NCBI RefSeq assembly: GCF_014654675.1
Contig: NZ_BNBC01000034.1
Location: 76,677-111,086, forward strand
Direction of reading: 5' to 3'
Origin: Streptomyces spiralis
Lineage (GTDB): Bacteria > Actinomycetota > Actinomycetes > Streptomycetales > Streptomycetaceae
Length of the DNA: 34,410 nucleotides
The notes beneath the pieces are model-generated. The model had not been told where the DNA came from. It was given only the letters and a program-made list of their open reading frames with translations, and searched no databases. Every line of letters begins with the position of its first letter. Positions within the stretch are counted from its first letter, which is position 1. Below are positions 16,804 through 23,863 of the stretch, piece by piece. Both the position numbers and the translations under genes were made by a program.

Positions 16804-18202
16804 CGTACGCCCCCATGTCGAACCGCCTGCCGTCGACCTGCGCGCTGATCGGCCGGTTCAGGGTGTTGACCACCAGGACGGTCTTCGCGCTCGCCAGGAC
16901 GCGGACGTTGGGCACGTCGTCGGGGGCGATCGGGACCGTCTCGTACGTCGTCCCGGGCGGGAAGGCCTTGTCGAAGCGGGAGAGCAGGTCGTACATGGGC
17001 AGCGCCCGGCCGCCGGCGGCACTGCCGGTGGGCGTCCACAGGCAGCCGGGGCAGTCGGTGCCCTTCTCCTCCTCGGGGTTCCAGTAGAAGCCGGAGGAGG
17101 CGCCGCCCTTGACCATGGCGATCAGGCCGGCGGCCTGGACGGCGACGCGGTGCGCCTCGGGCCAGCCCTTGCGGTCGTCGTTGCCGTCGGCGGGCTCGAC
17201 GTAGTACTCGGCCCACCACAGCGGCAGTCCGTGGGTCTGCTGCCGTACCCACCGGCCGACCGCCGTCAGCTTGTCGGTGGCGGCGAACTCGTTCGGCAGC
17301 AGTTCGTCGTCCTTGGTGTAGCTGGAGCCGTCCACCACCACGAAGTCGGCGCCCGCCTTGTGCGTGTTCCAGTAGCCGAAGGCGTCCAGGACCCGCTGGT
17401 CCATGGCCCCCCAGGGGCCGCGCAGGGTGGTGGAGGCGTTCTCCTTCTGCCGTGGGTCGACGCTGTCCATGACGAGGTACGGCCCGCCCACCATGATCTT
17501 GGGGTCGACCTTCTTGAGCGCCCGGTAGACCAGGTTGTACAGCTCGGTGTAGCCCTCGTAGTCCCAGCGGGCCCGGGCGTTGTTCCAGAAGCCCTTGAAC
17601 TCGTTCCAGACCAGGAAGTGGCGTACGTCCGGGTAGCGCCTGGCAACCGTCGCGGCGAGCGCGGCGTAGTCCTTGTAGTGATCCGGCGTCGGGGCGGTCT
17701 CCAGGGCGGACTGGCTCCAGTCGGTGTTGTCGACGCCGGCCTTGCCGCCCTTCATCCAGTCGGGGGCGCAGCACAGGGTGATCACCGGGACGCCGCCGGA
17801 CTTCCGCATGAAGTCGACGCGGCGGTCCAGGGCGGCGAAGTCGTAACGCCCCTTCACCGGTTCGGGGTTGTCGGCGCCCCAGCCCATGATCGCCTGGTTC
17901 TGCGGGGGTCCGCCGCCCTTCGACAGCAGCCCCTCGACGCGGTCCGTGGCGGCGGCGCTGCCCTCGTCGGCGCTGAACTGGGTGTGCGTGAACCCCCAGC
18001 CGACGTACGGCTCGTCCGCGTCCCGGGGGGTCACGGGCGTGCCGTGCACCTTGGCGCCGTCACGTGTGGTTCCCTCGCTGCTCGCGCCGCCGGGCAGCGC
18101 GTTGACCAGGGCCACCACCAGGGCCACGACGGCCGCACCCACACCGAGCAGCGCGGTGAGCCGCCACCGCCCCGCCCCCGAATACCACCCATGACGTCCC
18201 AT
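16781..18202 (-). CDS. Membrane-tethered clan GH-A glycoside hydrolase (GH39-like)
   Basis: 473 residues. An uncleaved-looking N-terminal helix (about 13-35, LTALLGVGAAVVALVVALV) should hold the enzyme on the outer face. The catalytic TIM barrel contains VWNEFKGFW, with the acid/base Glu after Asn, and PLWWAEYYVEP, with the probable nucleophile Glu: the spacing and context of retaining clan-A enzymes such as GH39 xylosidases. The C-terminal part is beta-rich (VLVVNTLNRPISAQVDGRRF). ATG 18202 was chosen because it opens directly before the helix; the ribosome site is weak. Facing the glycan operon, it may trim or release the polymer. The real substrate is unknown, and GH5-like classification is possible. 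Confidence 0.85.
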   Translation of the reverse strand: MGRHGWYSGAGRWRLTALLGVGAAVVALVVALVNALPGGASSEGTTRDGAKVHGTPVTPRDADEPYVGWGFTHTQFSADEGSAAATDRVEGLLSKGGGPPQNQAIMGWGADNPEPVKGRYDFAALDRRVDFMRKSGGVPVITLCCAPDWMKGGKAGVDNTDWSQSALETAPTPDHYKDYAALAATVARRYPDVRHFLVWNEFKGFWNNARARWDYEGYTELYNLVYRALKKVDPKIMVGGPYLVMDSVDPRQKENASTTLRGPWGAMDQRVLDAFGYWNTHKAGADFVVVDGSSYTKDDELLPNEFAATDKLTAVGRWVRQQTHGLPLWWAEYYVEPADGNDDRKGWPEAHRVAVQAAGLIAMVKGGASSGFYWNPEEEKGTDCPGCLWTPTGSAAGGRALPMYDLLSRFDKAFPPGTTYETVPIAPDDVPNVRVLASAKTVLVVNTLNRPISAQVDGRRFDMGAYAVKWLER

Positions 18203-18216
18203 CAAGGACAACAGTA

Positions 18217-18243
18217 AGGGCGGAATTCGCCCCTCCGGGAGGG
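18217..18243. promoter_or_regulatory. Paired palindromes upstream of the glycoside hydrolase gene
   Basis: GGGCG-GAATT-CGCCC (18218-18232) abuts an odd palindrome, CCCTCCGGGAGGG (18231-18243). Both lie 15-41 bp upstream of the hydrolase ATG and in the divergent region shared with the AAA ATPase gene. They could be operator half-sites. No matching regulator is identified in the window. Confidence 0.35.
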
Positions 18244-18357
18244 TTTGCGCAGGCTCGTGGCACAGGTTCGGACGGGCACGTCCCGGCGGGAGCCGACACG
18301 TGACGCGCGCGCCGGAAACGGGGTGCGCAGGGCGGTCCGGTGACAGATCATGACAGC

Positions 18358-19452
18358 ATGTCTGCGAACCCACACGACGCTCTGCCGATCCGGCTCAACG
18401 TCGACGACTCCGACTCGCCGTCCGACGTCGTCGACGCGCTGTTCCTCGGCCGCTTCGCGACGGGCGAGCAGCCGTACTCGCACGCGGCGAACATCGACCG
18501 GGTGCGCTCGGGTGCCACCCTGCTGCCCGACGGCGCCCGGGTGCTGCGCATCGCCCGGGACGACGACCGCAGCGCCACCCTCGCGGAGGGCGACGGCTGG
18601 ACCCTGCTGGTCTCCCGCTGGAACCGGGGCGCCGACGTCACGGTCACGGCGACCAGCGCCGAGCTGGCCAAGAAGGTCCTCGACCAGGCCACGGACGGCG
18701 CGGCGGACGAGCCGGAGCCGCAGCCGGAGAACGTGACGATGGGGTTCTGGTACGTCTCGCCCCGGCGCGGCCCGTACCGCACCACCCGGCAGATCTCGGC
18801 GGGCACCTGGGACGAGGTCCGGGCCAACTACACGGCGCCGGTCGCGGACGCCATGGAGCGTCTGATGAAGACGACCCCGCAGGACATCGCGGGCCGCCTG
18901 CTCCTGCTGCACGGGCCGCCGGGCACCGGCAAGACCTCCGCGCTGCGCACGCTGGCCCGCTCCTGGCGCGACTGGTGCCAGGTGGACTGCGTCCTGGACC
19001 CCGAGCGCCTCTTCTCCGACGTCGGGTACCTGATGGACATCGCCATCGGCGAGGACGACTCGGCGGGCAAGGGCCGCTGGCGGCTGCTGCTGCTGGAGGA
19101 CTGCGACGAACTGATCCGCGGCGAGGCCAAGCACACGGCCGGCCAGGCGCTGTCCCGGCTGCTGAACCTCACCGACGGGCTGCTGGGCCAGGGCCGCAAC
19201 GTCCTGGTGGGCGTGACGACCAACGAGGACCTGGAGCGCCTGCACCCGGCCGTGGTCCGCCCGGGCCGCTGCCTGGCCCGTATCGAGGTCGGGAAGCTGA
19301 CCCGGCGGGAGGCGGTGAGCTGGCTGGGCACCGAGGAGGGCGTCGGCCGCGAGGGCGCGACCCTGGCGGAGCTGTACGCGCTGCGCCGGGGCACATCCCC
19401 CACGGCTCTTCCCGAGCCGCGCGAAGGCGCGGACGCGGGGCTGTACCTGTAA
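18358..19452 (+). CDS. DUF5925 / AAA-family ATPase
   Basis: 364 residues from ATG 18358; a GTG at 18340 would add six residues and cannot be excluded. The N-terminal region of about 150 residues matches the actinobacterial DUF5925 type (DVVDALFLGRFATGEQPYS). The AAA module then shows Walker A HGPPGTGKTS (about 186-194), Walker B LLLLEDCDE (about 243-251), sensor-1 GVTTNED and a RPGR arginine-finger region. It is a lone ATPase with no protease or chaperone partner nearby. The substrate is unknown. The organisation resembles proteins with a substrate-recognition domain fused to a remodelling motor. Confidence 0.88.
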   Translation: MSANPHDALPIRLNVDDSDSPSDVVDALFLGRFATGEQPYSHAANIDRVRSGATLLPDGARVLRIARDDDRSATLAEGDGWTLLVSRWNRGADVTVTATSAELAKKVLDQATDGAADEPEPQPENVTMGFWYVSPRRGPYRTTRQISAGTWDEVRANYTAPVADAMERLMKTTPQDIAGRLLLLHGPPGTGKTSALRTLARSWRDWCQVDCVLDPERLFSDVGYLMDIAIGEDDSAGKGRWRLLLLEDCDELIRGEAKHTAGQALSRLLNLTDGLLGQGRNVLVGVTTNEDLERLHPAVVRPGRCLARIEVGKLTRREAVSWLGTEEGVGREGATLAELYALRRGTSPTALPEPREGADAGLYL

Positions 19453-19500
19453 CCGGCGGCTGGTGGTGTTCGATGCGCCCGCTGGTGTTTTGATGGGCGT

Positions 19501-20280
19501 ATGACCCTGTTCGTCGGGACGTCCGGCTGGCAGTACAAGGACTGGCGGGGGGTGCTGTACCCGGAGGGCTGCCCCACCCGACTGTGGCTGGAGGAGTACG
19601 CGGCCGCGTTCGCCACCGTGGAGATCAACAACGCCTTCTACCGGCTGCCGGAGCGGGAGACCTTCGAATCCTGGCGGGAGCGTGTGCCGCCGGGCTTCGT
19701 GGTCGCGGTCAAGGCGAGCCGCTATCTGACGCACATCAAACGGCTCAAGGACCCCGAGGAGCCGGTGCACCGGCTGATGTCGCGGGCGGCCGGCCTCGGC
19801 GACCGGCTCGGCCCGGTGCTGCTCCAGCTGCCGCCCACGCTGCACGCCGACCCCGGCCTGCTGGAAGCCTGTCTCGCCGCCTTCCCGCCCGGTGCGCGGG
19901 TCGCGGTCGAGCCGCGCCACGACTCGTGGTGGACGCCCGAGGTCCGCCGGGTCCTGGAGCTGCGGGGGGCGGCCCTGTGCTGGGCCGACGCGTACGCCCG
20001 CCCGGTCACACCGCTGTGGCCGACCACCGACTGGGGCTACGTCCGCTTCCACGTGGGCCGCGCCCGGGCCTGGCCGCACTACGGCCGGCGGTCCCTGGAG
20101 ACCTGGATCGACCGGATCGCGACGACCTGGCCGGACGAGCGGGACGTGTTCGCGTACTTCAACAACGACCCCACGGGGGCGGCGGTCCAGGACGCGGTGG
20201 TCTTCGCGAGGGCCGCGCGGCGGGCGGGCCTGACGGTCACCCGCACGCCGGACCGGGTGTCCGTGCAACGCCAGGCCTGA
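19501..20280 (+). CDS. DUF72 (YecE-like) TIM-barrel protein
   Basis: 259 residues. The family signature GTSGWQYKDWRGVLYP opens the chain. Further conserved points are VEINNAFYRLPE, FVVAVKASRYLTHIKRL, VAVEPRHDSWW and the C-terminal VFAYFNNDPTGAAV. The fold is a TIM-barrel related to the xylose-isomerase/endonuclease IV group. Biochemical function is not established. The ATG lies 48 bp after the AAA ATPase stop on the same strand, so co-transcription is possible. It converges on the GntR gene with a 15-bp gap and no visible terminator. Confidence 0.92.
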   Translation: MTLFVGTSGWQYKDWRGVLYPEGCPTRLWLEEYAAAFATVEINNAFYRLPERETFESWRERVPPGFVVAVKASRYLTHIKRLKDPEEPVHRLMSRAAGLGDRLGPVLLQLPPTLHADPGLLEACLAAFPPGARVAVEPRHDSWWTPEVRRVLELRGAALCWADAYARPVTPLWPTTDWGYVRFHVGRARAWPHYGRRSLETWIDRIATTWPDERDVFAYFNNDPTGAAVQDAVVFARAARRAGLTVTRTPDRVSVQRQA

Positions 20281-20295
20281 GGCGCTGGGAGCGGC

Positions 20296-20664
20296 TCACC
20301 GCTCGTAGGCCGCCCGCAGGGCGTCGCGCACGGCGGCGAGCGCCGCGTCCTCGTCCAGCCCCAGCCGCCGTACACGCTCCGCGTAGGCCTGGGCGGCCGC
20401 CGCGGCCTCACGCTCGGCGGCCGAGCCCGCGGCGGCCACGAACGTGCCGTTGCGACCCCGGGTCTCGATCACCCCGTCCGCCTCCAGCGCCCGGTAGGCC
20501 TTGGCGACGGTGTTCGCGGCGAGCCCGAGCGACTCGGCCAGTCCGCGCACCGTCGGCAGCCGGTAGCCCACCGGCAGCGCCCCCGACCGCGCCTGCTCGG
20601 AGATCTGCGCCCGCACCTGCTCGTAGGGAGGTGCGCCGTCGTCGATGTGGATCTTCAAGGTCAC
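20296..20664 (-). CDS. GntR-family regulator, short YtrA type
   Basis: 122 residues from GTG 20664 (VTLKIHIDDG), the usual start for this subfamily; GTG 20682 is also in frame. The winged helix-turn-helix is clear: PPYEQVRAQISEQARSG, LPTVRGLAESLGLAANTVAKAYRALEAD split over two segments, and VIETRGRNGTFV. Only a short helical tail follows, which fits the YtrA subfamily. Those regulators commonly control an adjacent ABC transporter and act as repressors relieved by envelope stress. No ABC genes are adjacent here, so the target is unclear. It diverges from the double-GNAT gene, which may be its target. Confidence 0.9.
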   Translation of the reverse strand: MTLKIHIDDGAPPYEQVRAQISEQARSGALPVGYRLPTVRGLAESLGLAANTVAKAYRALEADGVIETRGRNGTFVAAAGSAAEREAAAAAQAYAERVRRLGLDEDAALAAVRDALRAAYER

Positions 20665-20791
20665 GTGGTGATTGTCCCGCACCCGCGGCAGCCCGCACGA
20701 GCCCGCAGCCCGCGCGTGCCCGCACGCGCTCCGGGCGGACCGCCGGAAAATGGGAGGCGTCCGGCCCGCTCCCGCCGTAGCGTGCGCCTAC

Positions 20792-21721
20792 ATGACTGTG
20801 ATCGTCCGTGACCTCCACGCCGACGCGCCAGGCGACCTGGAGGGCTTCGTCCGCGTCCGGCACCTCGCGCTGCCGTACATGCTGTGCACCCCGCAGTCCC
20901 TCGTCCACGACCTCGCCCACATGCATCCCGACGCCCACTACCGTCCCCTCGTCGCCGTGGCGGACGGCGAGGTGATCGGCACGGCACAGGTGCACCTGTC
21001 CCACGAGAGCGCCGAGCCCGGCCAGGGCAATGTGAACGTGTACGTGCACCCGGAGCACACCCGCCGGGGCGCCGGCACCCTGCTGGTGCGGGCCGCCGAG
21101 GAGCACCTTGCGGCCCACGGGGCGGTCAAGCTGCTCGCCTGGGTGCTGGACGAGCGGGGCAACCGTGCCTTCGCCGAGCGGCACGGCTACAAGTCCAGCC
21201 GCTCGGCGCACTTCCTCCGCCTGGACCTGGCGGGCGGCACGCTCCCGCCGCTCCAGGACCCGCCGCCGGGTGTGGAACTGCGCCGGGGCTCGGACTTCGC
21301 CGACGACCCGCGCCCGCTGTTCGAGCTGGACGCGGAGGCGACGGCCGACGAACCGAGCGACGTGGACTACGAGTTCACCGACTACGAGGCATGGCTCGCG
21401 GAGACCTGGCGGCATCCGCTGTTCGACGCCGAACTGACCTCGGTGGCGGTGGTCGACGGCCGCCCCGCGGCGTTCTCGGCGGCCCGCACGGACGGCGGCA
21501 CCCGGTACGGCACGGTCATGACGGGCACCGCCCGGGCCCACCGCGGCCGGGGCCTGGCCAAGCTCGCCAAGAACGACTCGCTGCACCGCGCGCGGGCCGC
21601 CGGGTACACGGAGGCGTTCACGGGCAACGACACCGGCAACGGGCCGATGCTCGCGATCAACAGGTGGTTCGGGTACGAGGTGTGCGCGACGGAGGTGCGG
21701 TATGTCCGTGAACTCGGCTGA
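20792..21721 (+). CDS. Tandem-GNAT N-acetyltransferase
   Basis: 309 residues with two GNAT folds. The first (about 1-150) has VAVADGEVIGTAQVHL, then VYVHPEHTRRGAGTLLV, the acetyl-CoA pyrophosphate loop. The second (about 170-309) has VAVVDGRPAAFSAARTD, GTARAHRGRGLAKLAK and FTGNDTGNGPMLAINRWFGY. Such double-GNAT proteins include mycothiol synthase-like and aminoglycoside acetyltransferase-like enzymes, but the acceptor cannot be assigned. The start ATG lies 127 bp from the divergent GntR gene. The last 20 bp overlap the DUF402 gene, whose ribosome site (GGAGG) sits inside this gene. Confidence 0.9.
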   Translation: MTVIVRDLHADAPGDLEGFVRVRHLALPYMLCTPQSLVHDLAHMHPDAHYRPLVAVADGEVIGTAQVHLSHESAEPGQGNVNVYVHPEHTRRGAGTLLVRAAEEHLAAHGAVKLLAWVLDERGNRAFAERHGYKSSRSAHFLRLDLAGGTLPPLQDPPPGVELRRGSDFADDPRPLFELDAEATADEPSDVDYEFTDYEAWLAETWRHPLFDAELTSVAVVDGRPAAFSAARTDGGTRYGTVMTGTARAHRGRGLAKLAKNDSLHRARAAGYTEAFTGNDTGNGPMLAINRWFGYEVCATEVRYVRELG

Positions 21722-22214
21722 CGCGGCGGGACCGGCGGGCGCGCCGGTCACCGTGGTGCTCGTCAAGGGCGGTCGTACGAAGCTCAGCTACCCGGGCGAG
21801 CTGGTGGCCGACGACGGCACGCGGATCGCCGTCCGGGCGCTCTGGGCGGGCGCGGCCGTGCGGGACTTCGGCTTCGTGCGCTTCGAGCCCGGTGACGTGT
21901 TCACGGAGTACTACTGGCGCGACCGCTGGTACTCGGTGAAGGAGGTCCGCGACGGCGGGGGCCGGCTGAAGGGCTGGTACTGCGACATCACCCGCCCGGC
22001 CGAGTTCTCGGGTACGGAACTGGTCGCCGAGGATCTCGACCTGGACCTGTGGCGCTCCGCGGACGGCACGGACGTACGGCGCCTGGACGAGGACGAGTTC
22101 GCCGAGAGCGGTCTGGCCGAGCGTGATCCCGACGCGGCCGCCCGCGCCGTGGCCGCGCTCGACGAACTGGAGACGCTGGCCCTCGAGGGCGGCTTCACCG
22201 CGCTGCTGGGCTGA
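21702..22214 (+). CDS. DUF402 domain protein
   Basis: 170 residues. DUF402 features are FTEYYWRDRWYSVKEV and LKGWYCDITRPAEF, with the acidic ELVAEDLDLDLW. Members of the family include the nucleoside phosphatase/FomD-like fold that binds divalent metals and hydrolyses nucleotide-type bonds. The C-terminal helix LDELETLALEGGFTALL is typical of the Streptomyces versions. The gene overlaps the tandem-GNAT gene by 20 bp, so translation is probably coupled. The end of this gene seeds a short tandem repeat (22208-22275). Confidence 0.88.
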   Translation: MSVNSADAAGPAGAPVTVVLVKGGRTKLSYPGELVADDGTRIAVRALWAGAAVRDFGFVRFEPGDVFTEYYWRDRWYSVKEVRDGGGRLKGWYCDITRPAEFSGTELVAEDLDLDLWRSADGTDVRRLDEDEFAESGLAERDPDAAARAVAALDELETLALEGGFTALLG

Positions 22215-22288
22215 GGGGCCCCGGGGCCACGCTGCCGGCCTGAAGGGCCCGAGGCCGCGCTGCCGGCCTGAAGGACCCCCCGGCCTCA
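22208..22288. repeat. Degenerate 28-29-bp tandem repeat at a gene end
   Basis: Unit 1 (22208-22236) starts inside the DUF402 stop region. Unit 2 (22237-22264) and a partial third copy (from 22265) follow. Each copy opens GGSCTGA, carries a stop-like TGA and ends with CGCTGCC. It fills the gap between convergent DUF402 and methyltransferase genes, and its GC-rich self-complementary runs (GGGGCCCCGGGGCC) may serve as a weak terminator. Confidence 0.65.
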
Positions 22289-22912
22289 CACCGTCGCCAC
22301 CACCGCGTACCGCTCGTCGTCCACGGCCCTGCCCCACAGGCGCGCATCCTGCGAGAGACGCTCCACGCGGGTGTGGTCCGTGAGGGGTGCGAGAAGAGTG
22401 AGGAGGCGTTGTGTGGGTATGCCGACGGGGGTGACCGTGCCCCAGACGCCCTCGACCAGGATCAGCCGCCCGGAGGGTCGCAGCAGCTCCCGCCAGCGCC
22501 GCAGGGCGCTCGCGGGGTCCGGCAGTGCCCACAGCACATGGCGGACGAGGACGGCGTCGAAGCGCCGCTCGCCCACCGGCGGGCTCGCCGCGTCGCCGAC
22601 CAGGAACACCGCGTCCCGGCCCGCGAGCTTGGCGCGGGCCCGCTCGACCATGTTCGGGGAGAGGTCCACTCCGGTCACCCGGTGTCCGCGCTCGGCGGCG
22701 AGGAGCGACAGGCTGCCCGTGCCGCAGCCGACGTCGAGGATCTCGCCGGGGGTCCCGGGCAGCCAGCCGCGCAGGCGCTCGGCCCAGGCGGCGCGCACCC
22801 GCGGGTCGCGCAGCCCGTGATCCGGTTCGTCGTCGAAGACCGCCGCCTGCGCGTCCCAGTCCACGGGGGCGGGGCTCGTCGGGTCGCGGCGGGTCGTGAT
22901 CGGCTCACTCAT
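22286..22912 (-). CDS. Class I SAM-dependent methyltransferase
   Basis: 208 residues from ATG 22912. The Rossmann motif I EILDVGCGTGSLSLLAA is followed by GHRVTGVDLSPNMVERAR (motif II acidic Asp), VFLVGDAASPP, FDAVLVRHVLWALPDPASAL and the post-motif RPSGRLILVEGVWG. This is the UbiE/methyltransferase-11 type. The methyl acceptor is unknown. The ribosome site is weak. Four evenly spaced TGACA/AGACA elements lie just upstream (22924-22968) and may be the operator. It is divergent from the small 45-residue gene. Confidence 0.92.
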   Translation of the reverse strand: MSEPITTRRDPTSPAPVDWDAQAAVFDDEPDHGLRDPRVRAAWAERLRGWLPGTPGEILDVGCGTGSLSLLAAERGHRVTGVDLSPNMVERARAKLAGRDAVFLVGDAASPPVGERRFDAVLVRHVLWALPDPASALRRWRELLRPSGRLILVEGVWGTVTPVGIPTQRLLTLLAPLTDHTRVERLSQDARLWGRAVDDERYAVVATV

Positions 22913-22923
22913 GCGGCCAAGAG

Positions 22924-22968
22924 TGACACCCGCCACTGACAACCGAATCGTGACAGCCGCCACAGACA
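22924..22968. promoter_or_regulatory. Periodic TGACA repeat array upstream of the methyltransferase
   Basis: TGACA at 22924, 22937 and 22951 and AGACA at 22964, with start-to-start spacing of 13, 14 and 13 bp. Two of the units extend to the similar CGCCACTGACA (22931-22941) and CGCCACAGACA (22958-22968). The array begins 12 bp upstream of the methyltransferase ATG in the divergent region. It has the look of a multi-site operator, but no factor is known. Confidence 0.45.
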
Positions 22969-23051
22969 GACCCGCACCGATGAGGAACTCTCGCCCGCAA
23001 GGTCTACCTCCGTGAGAACACGGAACCCGGTAGGCGTCGAAGGAGGCAGCG

Positions 23052-23189
23052 ATGCGCCGTACGACAGTGCAGAAGCCCCTGAGGAAGACGGACCCGCGCC
23101 GCCTGCGAGGCGAGGAGGTCGACGAGCGTCCCGGCGGACGACCGGAGGTCCGCAAGGACATCGCGCGGACGTGGTGGCCGGACGGATGA
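23052..23189 (+). CDS. Small basic protein of 45 residues, unknown function
   Basis: An ATG at 23052 is preceded by a perfect ribosome site, AAGGAGG, six bases upstream. The frame runs 45 codons to TGA with the strong G/C third-position bias of a real Streptomyces gene. The protein begins MRRTTVQKPLRKTDPRRLRG and ends RKDIARTWWPDG. It is rich in Arg/Lys, has no Cys and no hydrophobic helix, and the Trp-Trp-Pro end is distinctive. I recall similar short unannotated proteins in other Streptomyces genomes but could not check. It ends 26 bp from the convergent GNAT gene. Confidence 0.75.
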   Translation: MRRTTVQKPLRKTDPRRLRGEEVDERPGGRPEVRKDIARTWWPDG

Positions 23190-23214
23190 CCTGCGGACCA
23201 GCCGATGAGACGCG

Positions 23215-23694
23215 TCAGACGAGCCGTTTGCGGTAGTGGATCCGGTCGTAGGGTCCGTCCACCCGGCGTTCCACCACCTCGTAGCCGTACTTCGGATAGA
23301 TCTTCTGGTTCTCCCACATCATGGCGTTGGTGTAGAGCCTGATCTCCTCCAGTCCCAGCGCACGCGCGCGTGCGTCCACGAACCGAAGCAGTCGCCGTCC
23401 CACTCCCCTGCCGTGTGCGTCGGGGTGGACGGCGATGCTGTCGAGGAACAGATGGTCCGCGCGGGCCTCGATCACGACGAGGCCGACCACCCGGCCCGCC
23501 GCCGGTTCCCGCGCGACGAACACCTTCCCCGCGGCCACGTCCGCCGCGTGATCGGCCTCCATCGGCGCCGGCACCACGCCGATGCGCTCGATGTAGGGCC
23601 GGTAGGCCGCGTCGGTCACGGCCTTCACGGCCGGTACGTCGGCGGCCGCCGCCCTGATCCCCTCGCCGGTCTGCTCGCTCCGCATGCCGGGCAC
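23215..23694 (-). CDS. GNAT-family N-acetyltransferase
   Basis: 159 residues from GTG 23694 (AGGTAGG upstream); ATG 23685 is also possible. The fold is a single GNAT: VVGLVVIEARADHLFLDSIA (beta4), VHPDAHGRGVGRRLL (CoA pyrophosphate loop, Q/R-x-x-G-x-G/A pattern) and the C-terminal LYTNAMMWENQKIYPKYGY, as in many small-molecule acetyltransferases. The substrate is not predictable. It diverges from the LPMO gene. Confidence 0.9.
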   Translation of the reverse strand: MPGMRSEQTGEGIRAAAADVPAVKAVTDAAYRPYIERIGVVPAPMEADHAADVAAGKVFVAREPAAGRVVGLVVIEARADHLFLDSIAVHPDAHGRGVGRRLLRFVDARARALGLEEIRLYTNAMMWENQKIYPKYGYEVVERRVDGPYDRIHYRKRLV

Positions 23695-23863
23695 GCTACC
23701 TACCTGAGCGCAGTCTCAGCACTCCCTTAACGCGAGCATAAGGATCTCCCTCCGCCGCCCTCAGCAGGCGATTCCGCGATTCTCCGGGGCTAGTTTCGGA
23801 TCACCCCACGGGATCCGTCCTCCCGTTCCAGGACCGTTCCGGACCGCTTCCGAGGAGTTCCTC

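Noticed and set aside
18202..20268. 688-codon minus-strand frame opposite the AAA and DUF72 genes
   Set aside because: Arg/Gly/Pro-rich shadow; both plus-strand genes have clear family motifs.
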